Shown here one piece after another: positions 27,381-37,847 of a stretch of 64,000 nucleotides of DNA. The notes below the pieces were generated by a model, which was given only the letters and a program-made list of their open reading frames with translations, was not told where the DNA came from and ran no database searches. How positions within the stretch are numbered: position 1 is the first letter of the stretch; each line of letters begins with the position of its first letter. The stretch is from positions 6,223,501 through 6,287,500 of the forward strand of contig NZ_CP150290.1 in NCBI RefSeq assembly GCF_038051995.1. The letters are read 5' to 3'. The stretch is from Paenibacillus sp. FSL H8-0537. GTDB taxonomy: Bacteria; Bacillota; Bacilli; Paenibacillales; Paenibacillaceae. The translations under genes were made by a program, and so were the position numbers.

Positions 27381-29132
27381 TTAAATAATCAGTTTGGATA
27401 GATCTTCTTCCGAAGGAACAATGCCCTGTTCCACTAACTTTTCGTAAACTTCTTCCCCTTTTATGTTAGTGCTTTTTGTTACATTCCTGAGATCATCCAC
27501 TTCTAGAATAGGCTGTTCCTTCTTTGTAGATTTCCTGCTCTTAGTAGCTGTACCGCTGCTCGTTTTCATTGTTACGTCTGGATTGACTATATCAGATGCT
27601 GTTTCTTGGAGCTCCAATTCTTTCAGAAGCTCTTTTCTCAAAGTAACAATACTCTTTTCAGACTCATTCCGTTGTAGCACACGTTCAGTAATTACTTCCG
27701 AAACATCTGCAGTCGCACCAAAATCAATTGCTGTTTTAACCAGTTCTAAGAACATTTCTTGATTAATCGCTGTTTTATCGTTTCGTTTCTCCAATGTACG
27801 TATTTCACCTTGTAGACACACTTTCTCTGTTGCCTTTTGCAGAAATTCATCTAGCGTATCCCATGTTGGCCGCAGATCATCTATAAGCATCATTGCTGAA
27901 GGATCATTCCGCTTCAGTACCTTTAACAATGGCTGAATGAGCCGCATATGCCGATTTGCAACATCCTTAAGAACGCTGACTGTAATTCGTTCCTTTTCAT
28001 CTCCGTACATAATAACTTCCCATTGAGAGAGCATATACAATTTCACTGCAATATCCACAATACCCTGTGATAGTTCATACATTGTCTTCTTAATTGGCTC
28101 ACTAAGCTTTGTCGGATTTGACGTCCATTGAAAGCGCCAAAGCCGCTCAATGAAGTAATCCCACTCCTCTCCATCTGTTAATCGATCCATAATCAAGTCA
28201 CCTTGACCAGTACTTCTGCGTGCCTGGCTGAAAGAACCGGATAGCAGTTTCATTGCCTTAAAAGTGCCAATAAGAATCACCGGAACACCTATCGTATTAA
28301 TTAGTTGAGTAAAATAGTTTAACATTCGCTCGGCTCCGCCACTCTTCATAAAGCTTAGATTTTGAATTTCGTCGATGACCAACGCGCCGAGTCCATGTAA
28401 GGTTGAGATATGCGCCATGATTGGAATCAATATATCCACGGATGAGCCTTTAGAAGCGAACTTCCGAAAATAATCCGTAGCTAGGTGAGAATCAACCGCT
28501 TGAAAAAAATTTAAACATAACCCTCTTAGTGAGCCATCAAACGGACAGTTCAATTTTAACCAAACTAATTGCTTACGAATAAAGGGCTGCCCGTTATAGA
28601 CAGAGTGATGAATCACCTGAGGGTACAACAACAAAGAGCTTTCAATAGCCGTAGTTTTCCCTTGACCGCTTACTCCTAAAATGGCAAACCCAGTTGCTGT
28701 AGAGCGTACTCCCGCTATATTTGCATCATCCATTCCAACTCCCGCATTCAATATTTCTTTAAAACCAATATGGAACTGCCGAATTGTTTCAGGAAAAAAA
28801 GGATTCCTCGCTTTATAGCCATGTCGCATTAATCTGGAAAGACGTTGCTCTACTAATAAATGAGAAGGCAATGGCTCTACGTAATCACAGATTTGCTGAA
28901 CAAGATGGAGCCTTGTTTGACTCCCTAATTTCCTTTGCTCTTCGTTATAATCAGGGTATTTACCAACATGAATTGCAACGTGCTCTTCCTCAAAAATGGG
29001 AGGCAATGCTTCAATAAATGGGTTATCCTTGTAGCTGCTGATTACTTGTGGTTTGTACTTAGCTTCTTCCTGCTTACCAATTAAACTCGGAGTATAGTGA
29101 TACATAAAATCCTCATTTACTTTCTTAGTCAT
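27381..29132 (-). CDS. tnsC: TnsC-type AAA+ regulator of transposition
   Basis: A 583-residue AAA+ ATPase. Walker A is LGVSGQGKTTAI (GVSGQGKT, 153-160), Walker B is LVIDEIQNLS (251-260), and sensor 1 is PVILIGTFKAMKLL. The acidic, variable C-terminus resembles the TnsB/TniQ contact tail of Tn7 TnsC. TnsC polymerises on target DNA with ATP and links the target selector to the transposase. Its ATG lies in the last eight bases of tnsB, indicating coupled translation. Confidence 0.93.
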   Translation of the reverse strand: MTKKVNEDFMYHYTPSLIGKQEEAKYKPQVISSYKDNPFIEALPPIFEEEHVAIHVGKYPDYNEEQRKLGSQTRLHLVQQICDYVEPLPSHLLVEQRLSRLMRHGYKARNPFFPETIRQFHIGFKEILNAGVGMDDANIAGVRSTATGFAILGVSGQGKTTAIESSLLLYPQVIHHSVYNGQPFIRKQLVWLKLNCPFDGSLRGLCLNFFQAVDSHLATDYFRKFASKGSSVDILIPIMAHISTLHGLGALVIDEIQNLSFMKSGGAERMLNYFTQLINTIGVPVILIGTFKAMKLLSGSFSQARRSTGQGDLIMDRLTDGEEWDYFIERLWRFQWTSNPTKLSEPIKKTMYELSQGIVDIAVKLYMLSQWEVIMYGDEKERITVSVLKDVANRHMRLIQPLLKVLKRNDPSAMMLIDDLRPTWDTLDEFLQKATEKVCLQGEIRTLEKRNDKTAINQEMFLELVKTAIDFGATADVSEVITERVLQRNESEKSIVTLRKELLKELELQETASDIVNPDVTMKTSSGTATKSRKSTKKEQPILEVDDLRNVTKSTNIKGEEVYEKLVEQGIVPSEEDLSKLII

Positions 29133-31290
29133 TTTCTATCTTCCTCCTGGCAATAGATAAAATATCAAATTTGGACTTGGGTCTGTAAGTCTCTACCACT
29201 TGATTATTTGTATTTGCTTCATTTTCTTCCAGCTCGGCCTCTACTAATCTTTCTAGTTCAAAGCTCTGCTCTATTCTCAGCTTATCCCGCTCTATTTTCC
29301 TTCCAGGCTGAATATTCGCTTTCTTCTCCGTTTTAGTTAATGAATGATCACGTTGAATATCTGCCCTTTTTTCCGCCTGAGCTTTGATTTTTTCCAGCCT
29401 TGCGCTTAAACTGACTTCTTGTTGAAGTAGCGTAGATTTATATAAATTTTTCTGTAACTTTTCCTCAAAACGTTTCATTTCAATCTCCTCCAAGCTCAAA
29501 TTAGAGAACCGAGAAGATTTATCTAACAAATGACACTTAATAAAGCTACGTCCATCCTTTACCTTCACATAGACATAGTTCATACAGCGCCTGTCGTAGG
29601 CTATTACTGTTTTTATCGATTTCCCTTGTACGAACCAGCCTTGTCTAGCGAGTTCTTCACAACCAAAAAACATCCCCTTAAGATAGATGCCTTCAGAACT
29701 TGCTGTTACCTCAGCTTCGGGCAAAACATTCAGCCTTACAATATCAAGAGGTACTTCCTGAAGGAAATGATCATGCGCGATGCCCCAGTTCCACAATTCT
29801 CTGGGAATCGGCCTAACTTGATCTTTCGATAGTGCTTTATCTAATGGATAGTGCTCCATATAGTGAAAATTGTTTCGATGTAAAATTAATTCAATCATCA
29901 TCTTAGTAAAGTCTTTTAGCGTTAATTTGGCATCCAACACATAGTCTGGTCCTCCGCGCTTCATATACTCCTTTTTCACGGCACCAGGCATCCAAGGTTG
30001 CAACGTTAGATTCAATGTTCTGAACTGTTGCTCTACAATCCCCTTAAGGTCTGCCCGATATGGCGGCGCATTTTTCAGCTTAATTCCCAAAACCTTGCCC
30101 AACGAATCAGCATTTTTGCTCTCCATTTCCCCTCTGTCTGCAAAAAATTGCTGTGGCATATGGTGGCAAGGCCATTCGTCTGCCGTTATTTCAAGATCAT
30201 ACTGCGCACAGAATTCCACTTTGTTCATGCACGTGTTCTCAATAGCCATCATCATTCCCTGCCAAGATGGACCTTCTAAACCAACATACATTCCTGTGAC
30301 TATGTGCGTCCAAACGTCGACAACAACATAGACTACCGGTCTGCCAATAATTTGATTCGAATCATCACCGCTGACTAAATACACATCTGCAACGGTAGCA
30401 TCGATCTCGAATATTTGCCCCGGCCCCGTTGCTTTGAGAGTCTCCGATCCTAGTAAAGGTCTAAAATCACGATCAAAATTAACTTTTCCCTCTCGAGCAA
30501 CTATTCTCTTTTGCCGGGTGAATCTAGTACGAATGTGGTAGCGTAATTGAGCAATGCTTGGAATCTTGTGGTAAGGTGGAATAATAGGAACCTCAACCCC
30601 ATGCTCGATTTTGGTTTCGATGCCGTAACATTCTTTTAACATTTCAATGTACGTATGCTTGACGGAATCCCTTCTATTCACTTTTAAGTAGATCGTTCTA
30701 GTGTACTTGTCGAAATTCTTTCTTGTATCCTCATTTACTAAAACACCATTTAACTCTGGCGCAATAATAGTTGTGATCCTCTTTCGCCCCATCTTTTGGG
30801 TAGGATTTTTTTTCTTATTGGGCCCTCCACAATTTCTATAGCGGGGAAGCAGAGCATTTATCTTTTTGCCTCCCATCCAGTAATATCGCAGGTACTTATA
30901 AATAAACTTTTTCCCTTTATTTTTCCGCTTACAAACATCCTTAATCATTTGAAAACGTTCACTCTTAGCATAGATACTTGGCTCTCGATCTACGATGTCA
31001 GAAATACACGACCAGGCATGATCCCTAACTTCGATTTCTTTGGGAGTTAATTTCTCCTCAGGTATCATGAACTTGGCATAGGGATCATAGGGTAACTTCA
31101 TAATCTTGCCTGCATCCAATTCATTTTGGAGTTCTGAAAGATGACCCCATTTGGGAAGTCCGTTTTTGTCAATAATGGAAATCGTAATAACAGTATCTTG
31201 TTTGCGATCCATCCAAAGGATTCTCTCACAACTCTGTAGCTTCCCATCTAGAGATTCACTTTTCAGAACGTTATTAACAAATAAACTCAA
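29125..31290 (-). CDS. tnsB: TnsB-type DDE transposase
   Basis: A 721-residue rve-type transposase. The catalytic triad is visible as D297 (GQIFEIDATV), D385 (FFADRGEME) and E420 (DLKGIVEQQF). N-terminal helix-turn-helix regions should bind the end repeats at 11670-11802 and 39880-39966. The C-terminus is highly charged, as in Tn7, where the tail contacts TnsC. TnsB makes the 3' cuts and joins ends to target DNA with 5-bp spacing. Translation starts at an unusual TTG overlapping the tnsA stop (TTGA), behind GAGGTGG. Confidence 0.95.
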   Translation of the reverse strand: MSLFVNNVLKSESLDGKLQSCERILWMDRKQDTVITISIIDKNGLPKWGHLSELQNELDAGKIMKLPYDPYAKFMIPEEKLTPKEIEVRDHAWSCISDIVDREPSIYAKSERFQMIKDVCKRKNKGKKFIYKYLRYYWMGGKKINALLPRYRNCGGPNKKKNPTQKMGRKRITTIIAPELNGVLVNEDTRKNFDKYTRTIYLKVNRRDSVKHTYIEMLKECYGIETKIEHGVEVPIIPPYHKIPSIAQLRYHIRTRFTRQKRIVAREGKVNFDRDFRPLLGSETLKATGPGQIFEIDATVADVYLVSGDDSNQIIGRPVVYVVVDVWTHIVTGMYVGLEGPSWQGMMMAIENTCMNKVEFCAQYDLEITADEWPCHHMPQQFFADRGEMESKNADSLGKVLGIKLKNAPPYRADLKGIVEQQFRTLNLTLQPWMPGAVKKEYMKRGGPDYVLDAKLTLKDFTKMMIELILHRNNFHYMEHYPLDKALSKDQVRPIPRELWNWGIAHDHFLQEVPLDIVRLNVLPEAEVTASSEGIYLKGMFFGCEELARQGWFVQGKSIKTVIAYDRRCMNYVYVKVKDGRSFIKCHLLDKSSRFSNLSLEEIEMKRFEEKLQKNLYKSTLLQQEVSLSARLEKIKAQAEKRADIQRDHSLTKTEKKANIQPGRKIERDKLRIEQSFELERLVEAELEENEANTNNQVVETYRPKSKFDILSIARRKIEND

Positions 31291-32123
31291 GCAAGCCCAC
31301 CTCGAATCGAATAATTATTTTCTTTGATTATTAAAGGATCCAAGGTTGCTTTTACCCGTTGCTTCATATCAATGACCCAAAAACGATTTGCAATTAGGTG
31401 CTTCACAATTTGAATACAAGTTCCCTTGGGCAGAGCGTACTGCTCATCCATAGCCAGAGTTACTTTGGCCAGAGGGACATCCATCTGTTTGAGTGCTTGA
31501 TAAAGAACTAATTGCATTTTGTTCACCATATCTCTGTTAATATGACCTAGACAACTAAGTGACTTAGCAGTATGTATCCATTCGACATTTTTGACCAAAT
31601 CATAATTAATTTGTTGCTCAGTGATTAATGACCATTCAATCCCCATGTCCTTAAAGAAATGTTTCTCTATTTGCAATTTTTCAAGTGTTCGTCTGTTCAA
31701 TTTATTGATTGGCTTGATCGAGTGTGCGATAAAACCTATATCCTCTCCTTTTCTGACCGTAAGCAACATATCTGTTGTCATTACGATCGGATGCTTAGTC
31801 TTAGGATCAATTGGATGACGTATACCTAGCTTCTCTGAAATAAATAATGTCTTCTCTAATGGCAACAATGGAAACTGCTCCCTAATATCAATAACTGCTT
31901 CCGACCATTCCAGCTGATAATGATGCGCCAATTCAAAATGCTCTGATAAATAATGATGAAGTCGCCCACTCTTCCATCCCGGTATTCTTGTTACAATACC
32001 TGTTGACGGGACATCATGAATCGTGAGCCATGGCTTATAATCAGCGAAGTGTCCCGATCCTCGTCCTTCCCTTAGTCTTCTCGCTATCGATGCTTTAGTA
32101 GTTCTTGTTCTAGTTTTAGACAT
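31287..32123 (-). CDS. tnsA: TnsA-type endonuclease
   Basis: A 278-residue restriction-like nuclease that makes the 5' cuts at transposon ends, giving true cut-and-paste movement. Catalytic candidates are E64 (EHFELAHHYQ), D118 (TTDMLLT) and K137 (AHSIKP), in line with E/D/K in Tn7 TnsA. The C-terminal helix-turn-helix region (residues 165-270) matches the TnsC/TnsB contact half. It is the first gene of the tns operon. Confidence 0.93.
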   Translation of the reverse strand: MSKTRTRTTKASIARRLREGRGSGHFADYKPWLTIHDVPSTGIVTRIPGWKSGRLHHYLSEHFELAHHYQLEWSEAVIDIREQFPLLPLEKTLFISEKLGIRHPIDPKTKHPIVMTTDMLLTVRKGEDIGFIAHSIKPINKLNRRTLEKLQIEKHFFKDMGIEWSLITEQQINYDLVKNVEWIHTAKSLSCLGHINRDMVNKMQLVLYQALKQMDVPLAKVTLAMDEQYALPKGTCIQIVKHLIANRFWVIDMKQRVKATLDPLIIKENNYSIRGGLA

Positions 32124-32382
32124 TGGCCCTCCTTGTAAATATTTATTTAACTCATTTAAAATAAAGTAAATTTTTATTTAACAAAAATAATATACGAATA
32201 ACATTTAACTTGTCAATTGCAATTGTGAAAATTCACTCAACTATGTTACTATCCCACCAGGATTCCATATGTATTCAGCTTTATGAATAGCTAATTAAAT
32301 ATTAATTAACTAGATAATTGAATAATTATATAATTAATTTTATTATAATATATAATGAATAAAAAGGTCGGAGGTTTTGTGT
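32124..32382. promoter_or_regulatory. Divergent control region between tnsA and an XRE regulator
   Basis: A very AT-rich region with repeated TAATTAA-like palindromes (about 32290-32340) and a TATAAT at 32344-32349 ahead of the XRE gene, which has a CGGAGG ribosome site. The divergent layout suggests that the XRE protein controls itself and the tns operon here. No operator can be defined exactly. Confidence 0.45.
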
Positions 32383-32877
32383 ATGTCTGAAATCGGAGAA
32401 AGAATTAGGGATTTGAGAATAAAGCTGGAGTGGACACAAGATCTTCTCGCTCAAAAGATTGGTACTTCTAAGTATGTAATATCTAACTGGGAACGGGGGA
32501 TTGCAAATCCAGATCACAAACAAATTGTTCTTTTATGCAACTCCCTAAATGTGTCCGCTGATTATTTACTCGGAATTATAGACGTAGCAGCTCCTTATTA
32601 TCAGGACTCATTTGGCCAATTGAGCTTATTCCCTCAAGTCGATTACTCTTTTGTCAAGGAAGCTTCATGGGATTTGTTAAAACTAATTGATTCCGGAATA
32701 GTATTGATTATCAACAACAAAGTGATAACCAACCAAGATAAACGCCTTCTTAACGAAATAATTTCATCAATCTTCAATAGACTTCAAGAGGTCACTAGAG
32801 AAACAGAGGAAAGAACGAAAATATTGCTTAATACACAAATTTCGGATGAGCCTACCTCGGACAACTCATTATTGTAG
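32383..32877 (+). CDS. XRE-family regulator divergent from tnsABC
   Basis: A protein of about 164 residues with an N-terminal helix-turn-helix (IGERIRDLRIKLEWTQDLLA, ISNWERGIANP) and a variable helical tail. ATG 32383 is chosen for its CGGAGG site; an in-frame ATG lies six bases upstream. Its position opposite tnsA suggests control of transposition genes. Confidence 0.85.
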   Translation: MSEIGERIRDLRIKLEWTQDLLAQKIGTSKYVISNWERGIANPDHKQIVLLCNSLNVSADYLLGIIDVAAPYYQDSFGQLSLFPQVDYSFVKEASWDLLKLIDSGIVLIINNKVITNQDKRLLNEIISSIFNRLQEVTRETEERTKILLNTQISDEPTSDNSLL

Positions 32878-33177
32878 TTTCCTACGATGCCTTCGATACT
32901 CTTTTAATGCTCTAATAATTTCGTAATATGCTTCAAGATCTTCGCTATTAACCGACTTAATTTCAATAGGACGGCAGGTAATCATTTCATTGTCATGTTG
33001 GATAAAATAAAATTCATTACAAAACGGGTATTGGAAGGCTATTACTCCCCATTCCCCTTCTATTATTGCTCTCTCAAACCAGCCATCTCTAATAGCTAAG
33101 GAACACGAATATAGTTTTTCATTAACCTGAATCCCCCGTCCTGTTACTTTTGCATCTCTTTTATTGTATTGTTGCAT
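32869..33177 (-). CDS. Hypothetical 102-residue protein
   Basis: A small basic protein with no recognised family, converging on and slightly overlapping the XRE gene 3' end. The repeated aromatic-rich core (WGVIAFQYPFCNEFYFI) looks like a folded beta domain. It is possibly element-encoded with an accessory role. Confidence 0.55.
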   Translation of the reverse strand: MQQYNKRDAKVTGRGIQVNEKLYSCSLAIRDGWFERAIIEGEWGVIAFQYPFCNEFYFIQHDNEMITCRPIEIKSVNSEDLEAYYEIIRALKEYRRHRRKLQ

Positions 33178-33363
33178 TCAATCACTCCGATAATCGTTAT
33201 GCTATTATTTTTATCCGTTTATCGATATTTTAAACATTTTGATTTTTAATTTATCAGTTTTAAGTTCTATCATCAATTGAGACAAAAACATCTTTATTTA
33301 AACTGTTTTTACAGGATATATTGAGACAATTTTAAAGGAAGGATATTCCATGAGAGTACATAT
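33178..33363. other. Gene-free flank of a family B left end
   Basis: AT-rich, no gene recognised. The five bases before the left terminus are CATAT (33359-33363). Confidence 0.35.
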
Positions 33364-33506
33364 TGTATGGAGAAAATAAAGTATTAGACTTGGGTAGTTG
33401 ATTTAGCGGGGTTTTTGAATCGAAGAATCGTCAGCTTTTGCGTAATAAGTTTTAGACTGAGGCATTAATATAAAGCAGCGGCAGCCAAAGACAAGAAAAT
33501 AAAGTC

Positions 33507-35186
33507 TGATATGCTCCCCATACGGTTGACAGGTGAAATAATAAAAGCCTGTCTACTGTGAGGGGAGCCTTTTCATGTCTAGAGAGAAATATAACAATTT
33601 TGATAAATTCACCATCCTCGAAGAGGTGTCGAACGGGGAGATTGGTTTTCTAGAAGCTGCGAAGAAGTATGGAATTAACAAAACGATTTTAATGAAATGG
33701 CAACGTCGATACAAGACACATGGATATGAAGGGCTGGAGCGTCCTACACATCTGCAAAAGTACAGTGCTAAGCTTAAGCACGAGGCGGTAAAAGACTACC
33801 TTGAGGGAGGCTTGCCTCAGTACCAGATCATAGATAAATACAAAATTTCAAGTATGAGGATGCTCTTCAATTGGATTAACAAGTATAATGGTCATAGCAG
33901 CTTAACAGCCAATAAAGGAGAAGCAACAGTTATGACAAAAGGGCACACTACGACTTGGCAAGAACAGATCGAAATCGTCCAGTACGGTCTGACCAATCAA
34001 TGTGATTACCAAAAGACAACTGGACAGTTTGAGGTCTCCTACAGCAAGTATACCAATGGGTAAAGAAGTTCGAATGTGGCGGCCAGGATGCCTTAAATGA
34101 TGGCCAGGGGAGAAAGAACGCCCCGGAAACGCTAACGGAGGCTGACCAGCAGAAACTCAAGATGAAGCAGATGGAGTGCGAAATGGAGCGACTACGGGCA
34201 GAAAATGTATTTTTAAAAATGTTAGAGGAAATAGAAAGAAGGCGACGCTAAATCAAACACGGCAGGAAACGATTTACCTTGCCATTCAAGCACTTCAAAA
34301 GGACGCGCCTACTAGCCTACTAGCATTCAACTTCTATGCGAAATTGCAGGAATTGCACGCTCAAGCTATTACAAATGGCTAAATCGCAAACCCCGTTCTC
34401 GTGAGCATGAGAATGAGCAGCTGATTCAAGTGATGATGACCATCTATGAGAAAGTGGAGCGCATCTTTGGGTACCGTCAGTTAACTCTGCATATGCGCAG
34501 ACAAACCGGAAAAACCATTAACCATAAGCGCATAAAGCGGCTAATGAAGGTCATGGGAATTCAGTCCGTTATTCGAGAAGGAAGAGGAAAAAGTATGCCA
34601 ACGCCACTCCACAACAGGTCGCGGAGAACGTCCTAAACCGCAACTTCCATGCGGATACGCCGAATGCAAAGTGGCTCACCGATGTAACAGAATTCAAGTA
34701 TGGCAATGGTCAGAAAGCGTATTTAAGCGCTATTCTCAATCTCCATGATAAATCCATCGTATCCTATATATTAGGGCATTCAAATAACAATCCACTTGAA
34801 TTCAAAACGTTGAAACTCGCCTTGCAAGCAGCTCCAGAAAGTAGTCCTATGCTTCATAGCGATAGAGGCTACCAAGTAACACTTCATTGGGCTTTAACAA
34901 GCTTCTGGATGGCAACAAAATGGTTCAAACTATGTCCCGGGTTGGGCGATGCATTGATAACGGTCCAATGGAATCCTTCTGGGGGACCTTAAAATGCGAG
35001 AAGTATTATTTGCACAAGTACCCTACTTTTGAAGAGCTTAAAAAAGCCATTGAAGCCTACATTCACTTTTACAATTACGAACGGTTACAAGCAAAATTAA
35101 ACGGCCTTAGTCCAATGGAATTTAGGACCAAGGCCGCTTAAATGATTTCGTTTATTTATACTGTCTACTTGACAGGGTGCAGTTCA
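33507..35186 (+). mobile_element. IS150-like (IS3 family) insertion sequence
   Basis: A 1680-bp IS with related terminal repeats TGATATGCTCCC and (reverse) TGAACTGCACCC. A 3-bp duplication GTC flanks it (33504-33506 and 35187-35189). Removing it restores the family B repeat GAAAATAAAGTCCTAGACT. Its transposase is broken. Confidence 0.87.
33575..35141 (+). pseudogene. Degenerate IS150-type transposase (orfA/orfB)
   Basis: OrfA carries two helix-turn-helix units (FLEAAKKYGINKTILMKWQR; YQIIDKYKISSMRMLFNWI) but stops early at 34063. OrfB pieces lie in shifting frames: KVERIFGYRQLTLHM (34430), LTDVTEFKYGNG near 34680, SDRGYQVT (34810 piece), and PMESFWGTLKCEKYY (34887-35141) holding the final E of the DDE core. 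At least three frameshifts make this copy inactive. Confidence 0.85.
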
Positions 35187-35316
35187 GTCCTAGACTGCCG
35201 CTGTTCTTGTTCAACTAACGTTCACAGTTAGCGTAATGATCTTAAGTGACCGAAGGGTTATCCGCCTGGTACTCTTACTAGAGAACTATCGGGTCGCTTG
35301 CAGCGTGAATATGGTG
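35187..35316. repeat. Rest of a left-end repeat and a GTTAG palindrome
   Basis: After the IS, CTAGACTGCCGCTG completes the third left-end repeat. Then the palindrome CTAACGTTCACAGTTAG with CGTAATG follows (35213-35235). The region up to the hypothetical gene has no other recognised feature. Confidence 0.6.
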
Positions 35317-36117
35317 TTACGAGATGGAATCTGTGGAAGCAACCAAATCAATTCCCAATATCATAGAAACCAATAGAGCAAATTTATTTATATCATTAAC
35401 TGGAATAAACTTCACCAAATCCTGAAAATTATCTTTTGCCTTCTCTAGATTTCCTGATATAGGCAACAATTTAATACTATGCTTTAAGGATACCATATCA
35501 TAATTAAGTGTTTCTGCTTCCTCTCTAGAAATCAAATTATCACTATAACTTTTTTCTATGAACTGAAAGCACTCATTGTCTTGACCATTCTTCAAGTATG
35601 CCATTGTTAGCTTTCTTATAACTAAGTATGATTTATCGTATTCTAAATATTTATTCAGTATTTGTATTCGATATTTAGGTGGTAATACACTTAATATTGT
35701 TGGTGCCCATTTACTTGGTCCATTATTATGAAAACCATTTACCTTGAAAAATGATACGAACATCTCAATTGAGAAATTCGATACAGCCTCCAATGAAATT
35801 TCAATATTATTTTCAGTAATATTGGCTTCTAAACCTTCATGAACGGCCTTATTTCCTATTTTCTTTGCACCAATTAAATCTGTTACAACTTTGTTATTAA
35901 GAAAAGTTTTGGAAGCTAATAACTTTTCGTGTAAATCATACCTACCCCATTTTTCTTTAATATGTGACTCAACAAATTCATATATCATTAAATTAGCAAT
36001 TTTCTCAAGACATATTCTAATATCTAAACTTCTATAATACGTCTCATTTTGTGAAGTCATTGCCTTTTTGAAATAACTTGCTGCAATGGGCACAATTAGT
36101 GGTATCTCTTTATTCAT
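35317..36117 (-). CDS. Hypothetical protein with DUF4145/HEPN-like N-terminal region
   Basis: A 266-residue soluble helical protein. The N-terminal part has features of the DUF4145 group (DIRICLEKIANLMIYEF, and IGNKAVHEG near residue 87, where an NxxxH-type core is usual). This similarity is weak and from memory. The rest is TPR-like. It is AT-rich with an AGGAAAT ribosome site before ATG 36117. Its location in mobile cargo suggests a defence or stress role, unproven. Confidence 0.6.
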   Translation of the reverse strand: MNKEIPLIVPIAASYFKKAMTSQNETYYRSLDIRICLEKIANLMIYEFVESHIKEKWGRYDLHEKLLASKTFLNNKVVTDLIGAKKIGNKAVHEGLEANITENNIEISLEAVSNFSIEMFVSFFKVNGFHNNGPSKWAPTILSVLPPKYRIQILNKYLEYDKSYLVIRKLTMAYLKNGQDNECFQFIEKSYSDNLISREEAETLNYDMVSLKHSIKLLPISGNLEKAKDNFQDLVKFIPVNDINKFALLVSMILGIDLVASTDSIS

Positions 36118-36239
36118 TATATTTCCTCCATTAATATCCTTTACATTTCCCCTACTATACTAATAGATTCTTTCGCATAACAGTTTTTCACGAACTTCGC
36201 AGATACAAAAGATATAATTAGTATAATCGGCTATAAAAA

Positions 36240-36293
36240 TGGCGGGCAATTTATTTGTAACTATCCTGCCCGTTAGCATAATGAAGCATCCTC
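36240..36293. repeat. GTTAG hairpin repeat upstream of the DUF4145-like gene
   Basis: Arms GCGGGCA and TGCCCGTTAGC enclose an AT-rich loop containing CTATCC, followed by ATAATGAAGCATCCTCAG. The same tail follows the site reconstituted at 8220-8610. Confidence 0.6.
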
Positions 36294-36313
36294 AGTCTAA
36301 TTACTTTATTTTC
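36294..36313. repeat. Solitary family B right-end repeat
   Basis: AGTCTAATTACTTTATTTTC is in right-end orientation, but no ACA occurs at the usual eight bases. The site is either decayed or was created by recombination. It joins directly to the CCTCAGTCTA tail shared with 8608-8613. Confidence 0.6.
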
Positions 36314-36413
36314 TGAGTTAATCAAGAGCTAAATATAAAAAATCAGATAAAATAAAGAGTTCTACATATTATACATGACTAATATGTGGAACCCTTTAAG
36401 CTTAACTATTTTT

Positions 36414-36434
36414 CCCCGTTAGTCACTCATGCGG
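36414..36434. repeat. GTTAG direct repeat on the 3' side of murD
   Basis: CCCCGTTAGTCACTCATGCGG, a near copy of the repeat at 37848-37868 on the other side of murD, in the same orientation. Confidence 0.6.
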
Positions 36435-36469
36435 ACAATCAGGGTTTCCCAGAAAACGCCATGTATTAT

Positions 36470-37790
36470 TCAAACCTTTCCCTCCGACCGGCTCAGCGTC
36501 CCGACCAGCTCTACAAAGTGGCGCCCACGCTCTTCAAAGTTGTGGTATTGGTCAAACGCAGTGCAAGCAGGGCTCAGTAGCACCGTGTCTCCCGGTGTGG
36601 CCAGCTTGTGCGCCTGCACCACGGCCTCGACCATGTCTTCGCAATGAAAAATAGGCGGGCAATTTGGCACTCTGCGCGCTGCATCCTCGATTTGACTGGC
36701 CGCTTCACCGATCAACAACAAAACCTTGACATGATCAGGCAGTAGCCTCACCATCTCGTCAAACGGTACCTTCTTATCTCTCCCTCCGGCGATCAGCAGC
36801 ACTCGGCCCACGTGCGCGTGTAGCGTGGCGATGGTACGGGTGGGGCTAGAACCGATTGAATTGTTGTAGTAATGCACGCCATCCACAGTTGCCACCCACT
36901 GGTTTCGGTGCTCCACGCCGACAAAGGTGCGTACCGTCTCCAGAATTGCCTCGTCCGGCACGGTCCCTCTCACAGCGGTCATGGCAGCCATAACGTTTTC
37001 CACGTTATACCACCCCGGTAAACGAATATCACGGATAGGTACCAGACCATCGATTACTCCATCGCGGACTGTGTGCCCGCCGAAATACTTGGTCCGCCCC
37101 CGCCCGCGCAGTGTTGCTGTCGTCGGGTTGTTGCCGTTAAGGACGGCAAGGTCGTCAGCACTCTGAAAATCCAGCAAGCGGCGCTTGACAGCGCTATATT
37201 CATTCATGTCGCGGTGCCAGTCGAGGTGATTGGGCGAGAGGTTGGTAATGACCGCCACATGGGGAGAGCGCGTCATGTCCATCAGCTGGAAGCTGGATAG
37301 CTCGACCGCACATGCGTCCAGCGGCGACATCTCGCCCGCGCGCGTCAGCAGCGGTGTGCCAATGTTACCGCCCAGATGTACCGTATGCCCCCCGTTTGCC
37401 AGCATGTCTGCAATTAACGATGTGGTAGTGGTCTTACCATCTGAACCAGTCACACCGAAAACGGGACAAGGACACAACGCAAAGAACTCCTCCATCTCAC
37501 TGGTCACACGGCTGCCGTCAGCGCGGGCCGAGTCCAGCGCCGGATGGTCTGGGCGCATGCCCGGAGTACGGAACACAATATCTCCCCCAACCTGATCCAG
37601 GTAATTCTCCCCTAGGCACAACCCGACGCCTAGATCGTCCCACTCCTCCCCGGTCGCGAACGGTGACGCGCTCTCCTGCTGAGCACAGCATGCGGATCAG
37701 CGGTGAGTTGCTGACGCCAGCGCCGATGATGGTCACGTACCGACCGGCCAGCGATTGGATATAGGTGTCAAAAGCAGGATTCATAAGCAC
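36470..37790 (-). pseudogene. murD: Frameshifted MurD-like ligase of foreign composition
   Basis: UDP-N-acetylmuramoyl-L-alanine:D-glutamate ligase homologue. MurD adds D-Glu during peptidoglycan precursor synthesis in the cytoplasm. The N-terminal Rossmann piece (TIIGAGVSNSPLIRML, ending VTVRDR) is in one frame. From EEWDDLGVGLCLGENYLD the protein is in another, so one extra base in the G-run near 37655 breaks it. The rest is complete: ATP site GVTGSDGKTTT, then VELSSFQLM, and the C-terminal LLIAGGRDKKVPFDEM. A clean single-base change could be a recent mutation or a sequence error. The gene is far more GC-rich than its neighbours and resembles clostridial MurD in style. It is flanked by direct GTTAG repeats. 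Confidence 0.83.
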
Positions 37791-37847
37791 CTCTACTTAG
37801 AGAATGTCATTAAATCAAATATACCACATATTGGTACCATTCTGCCT

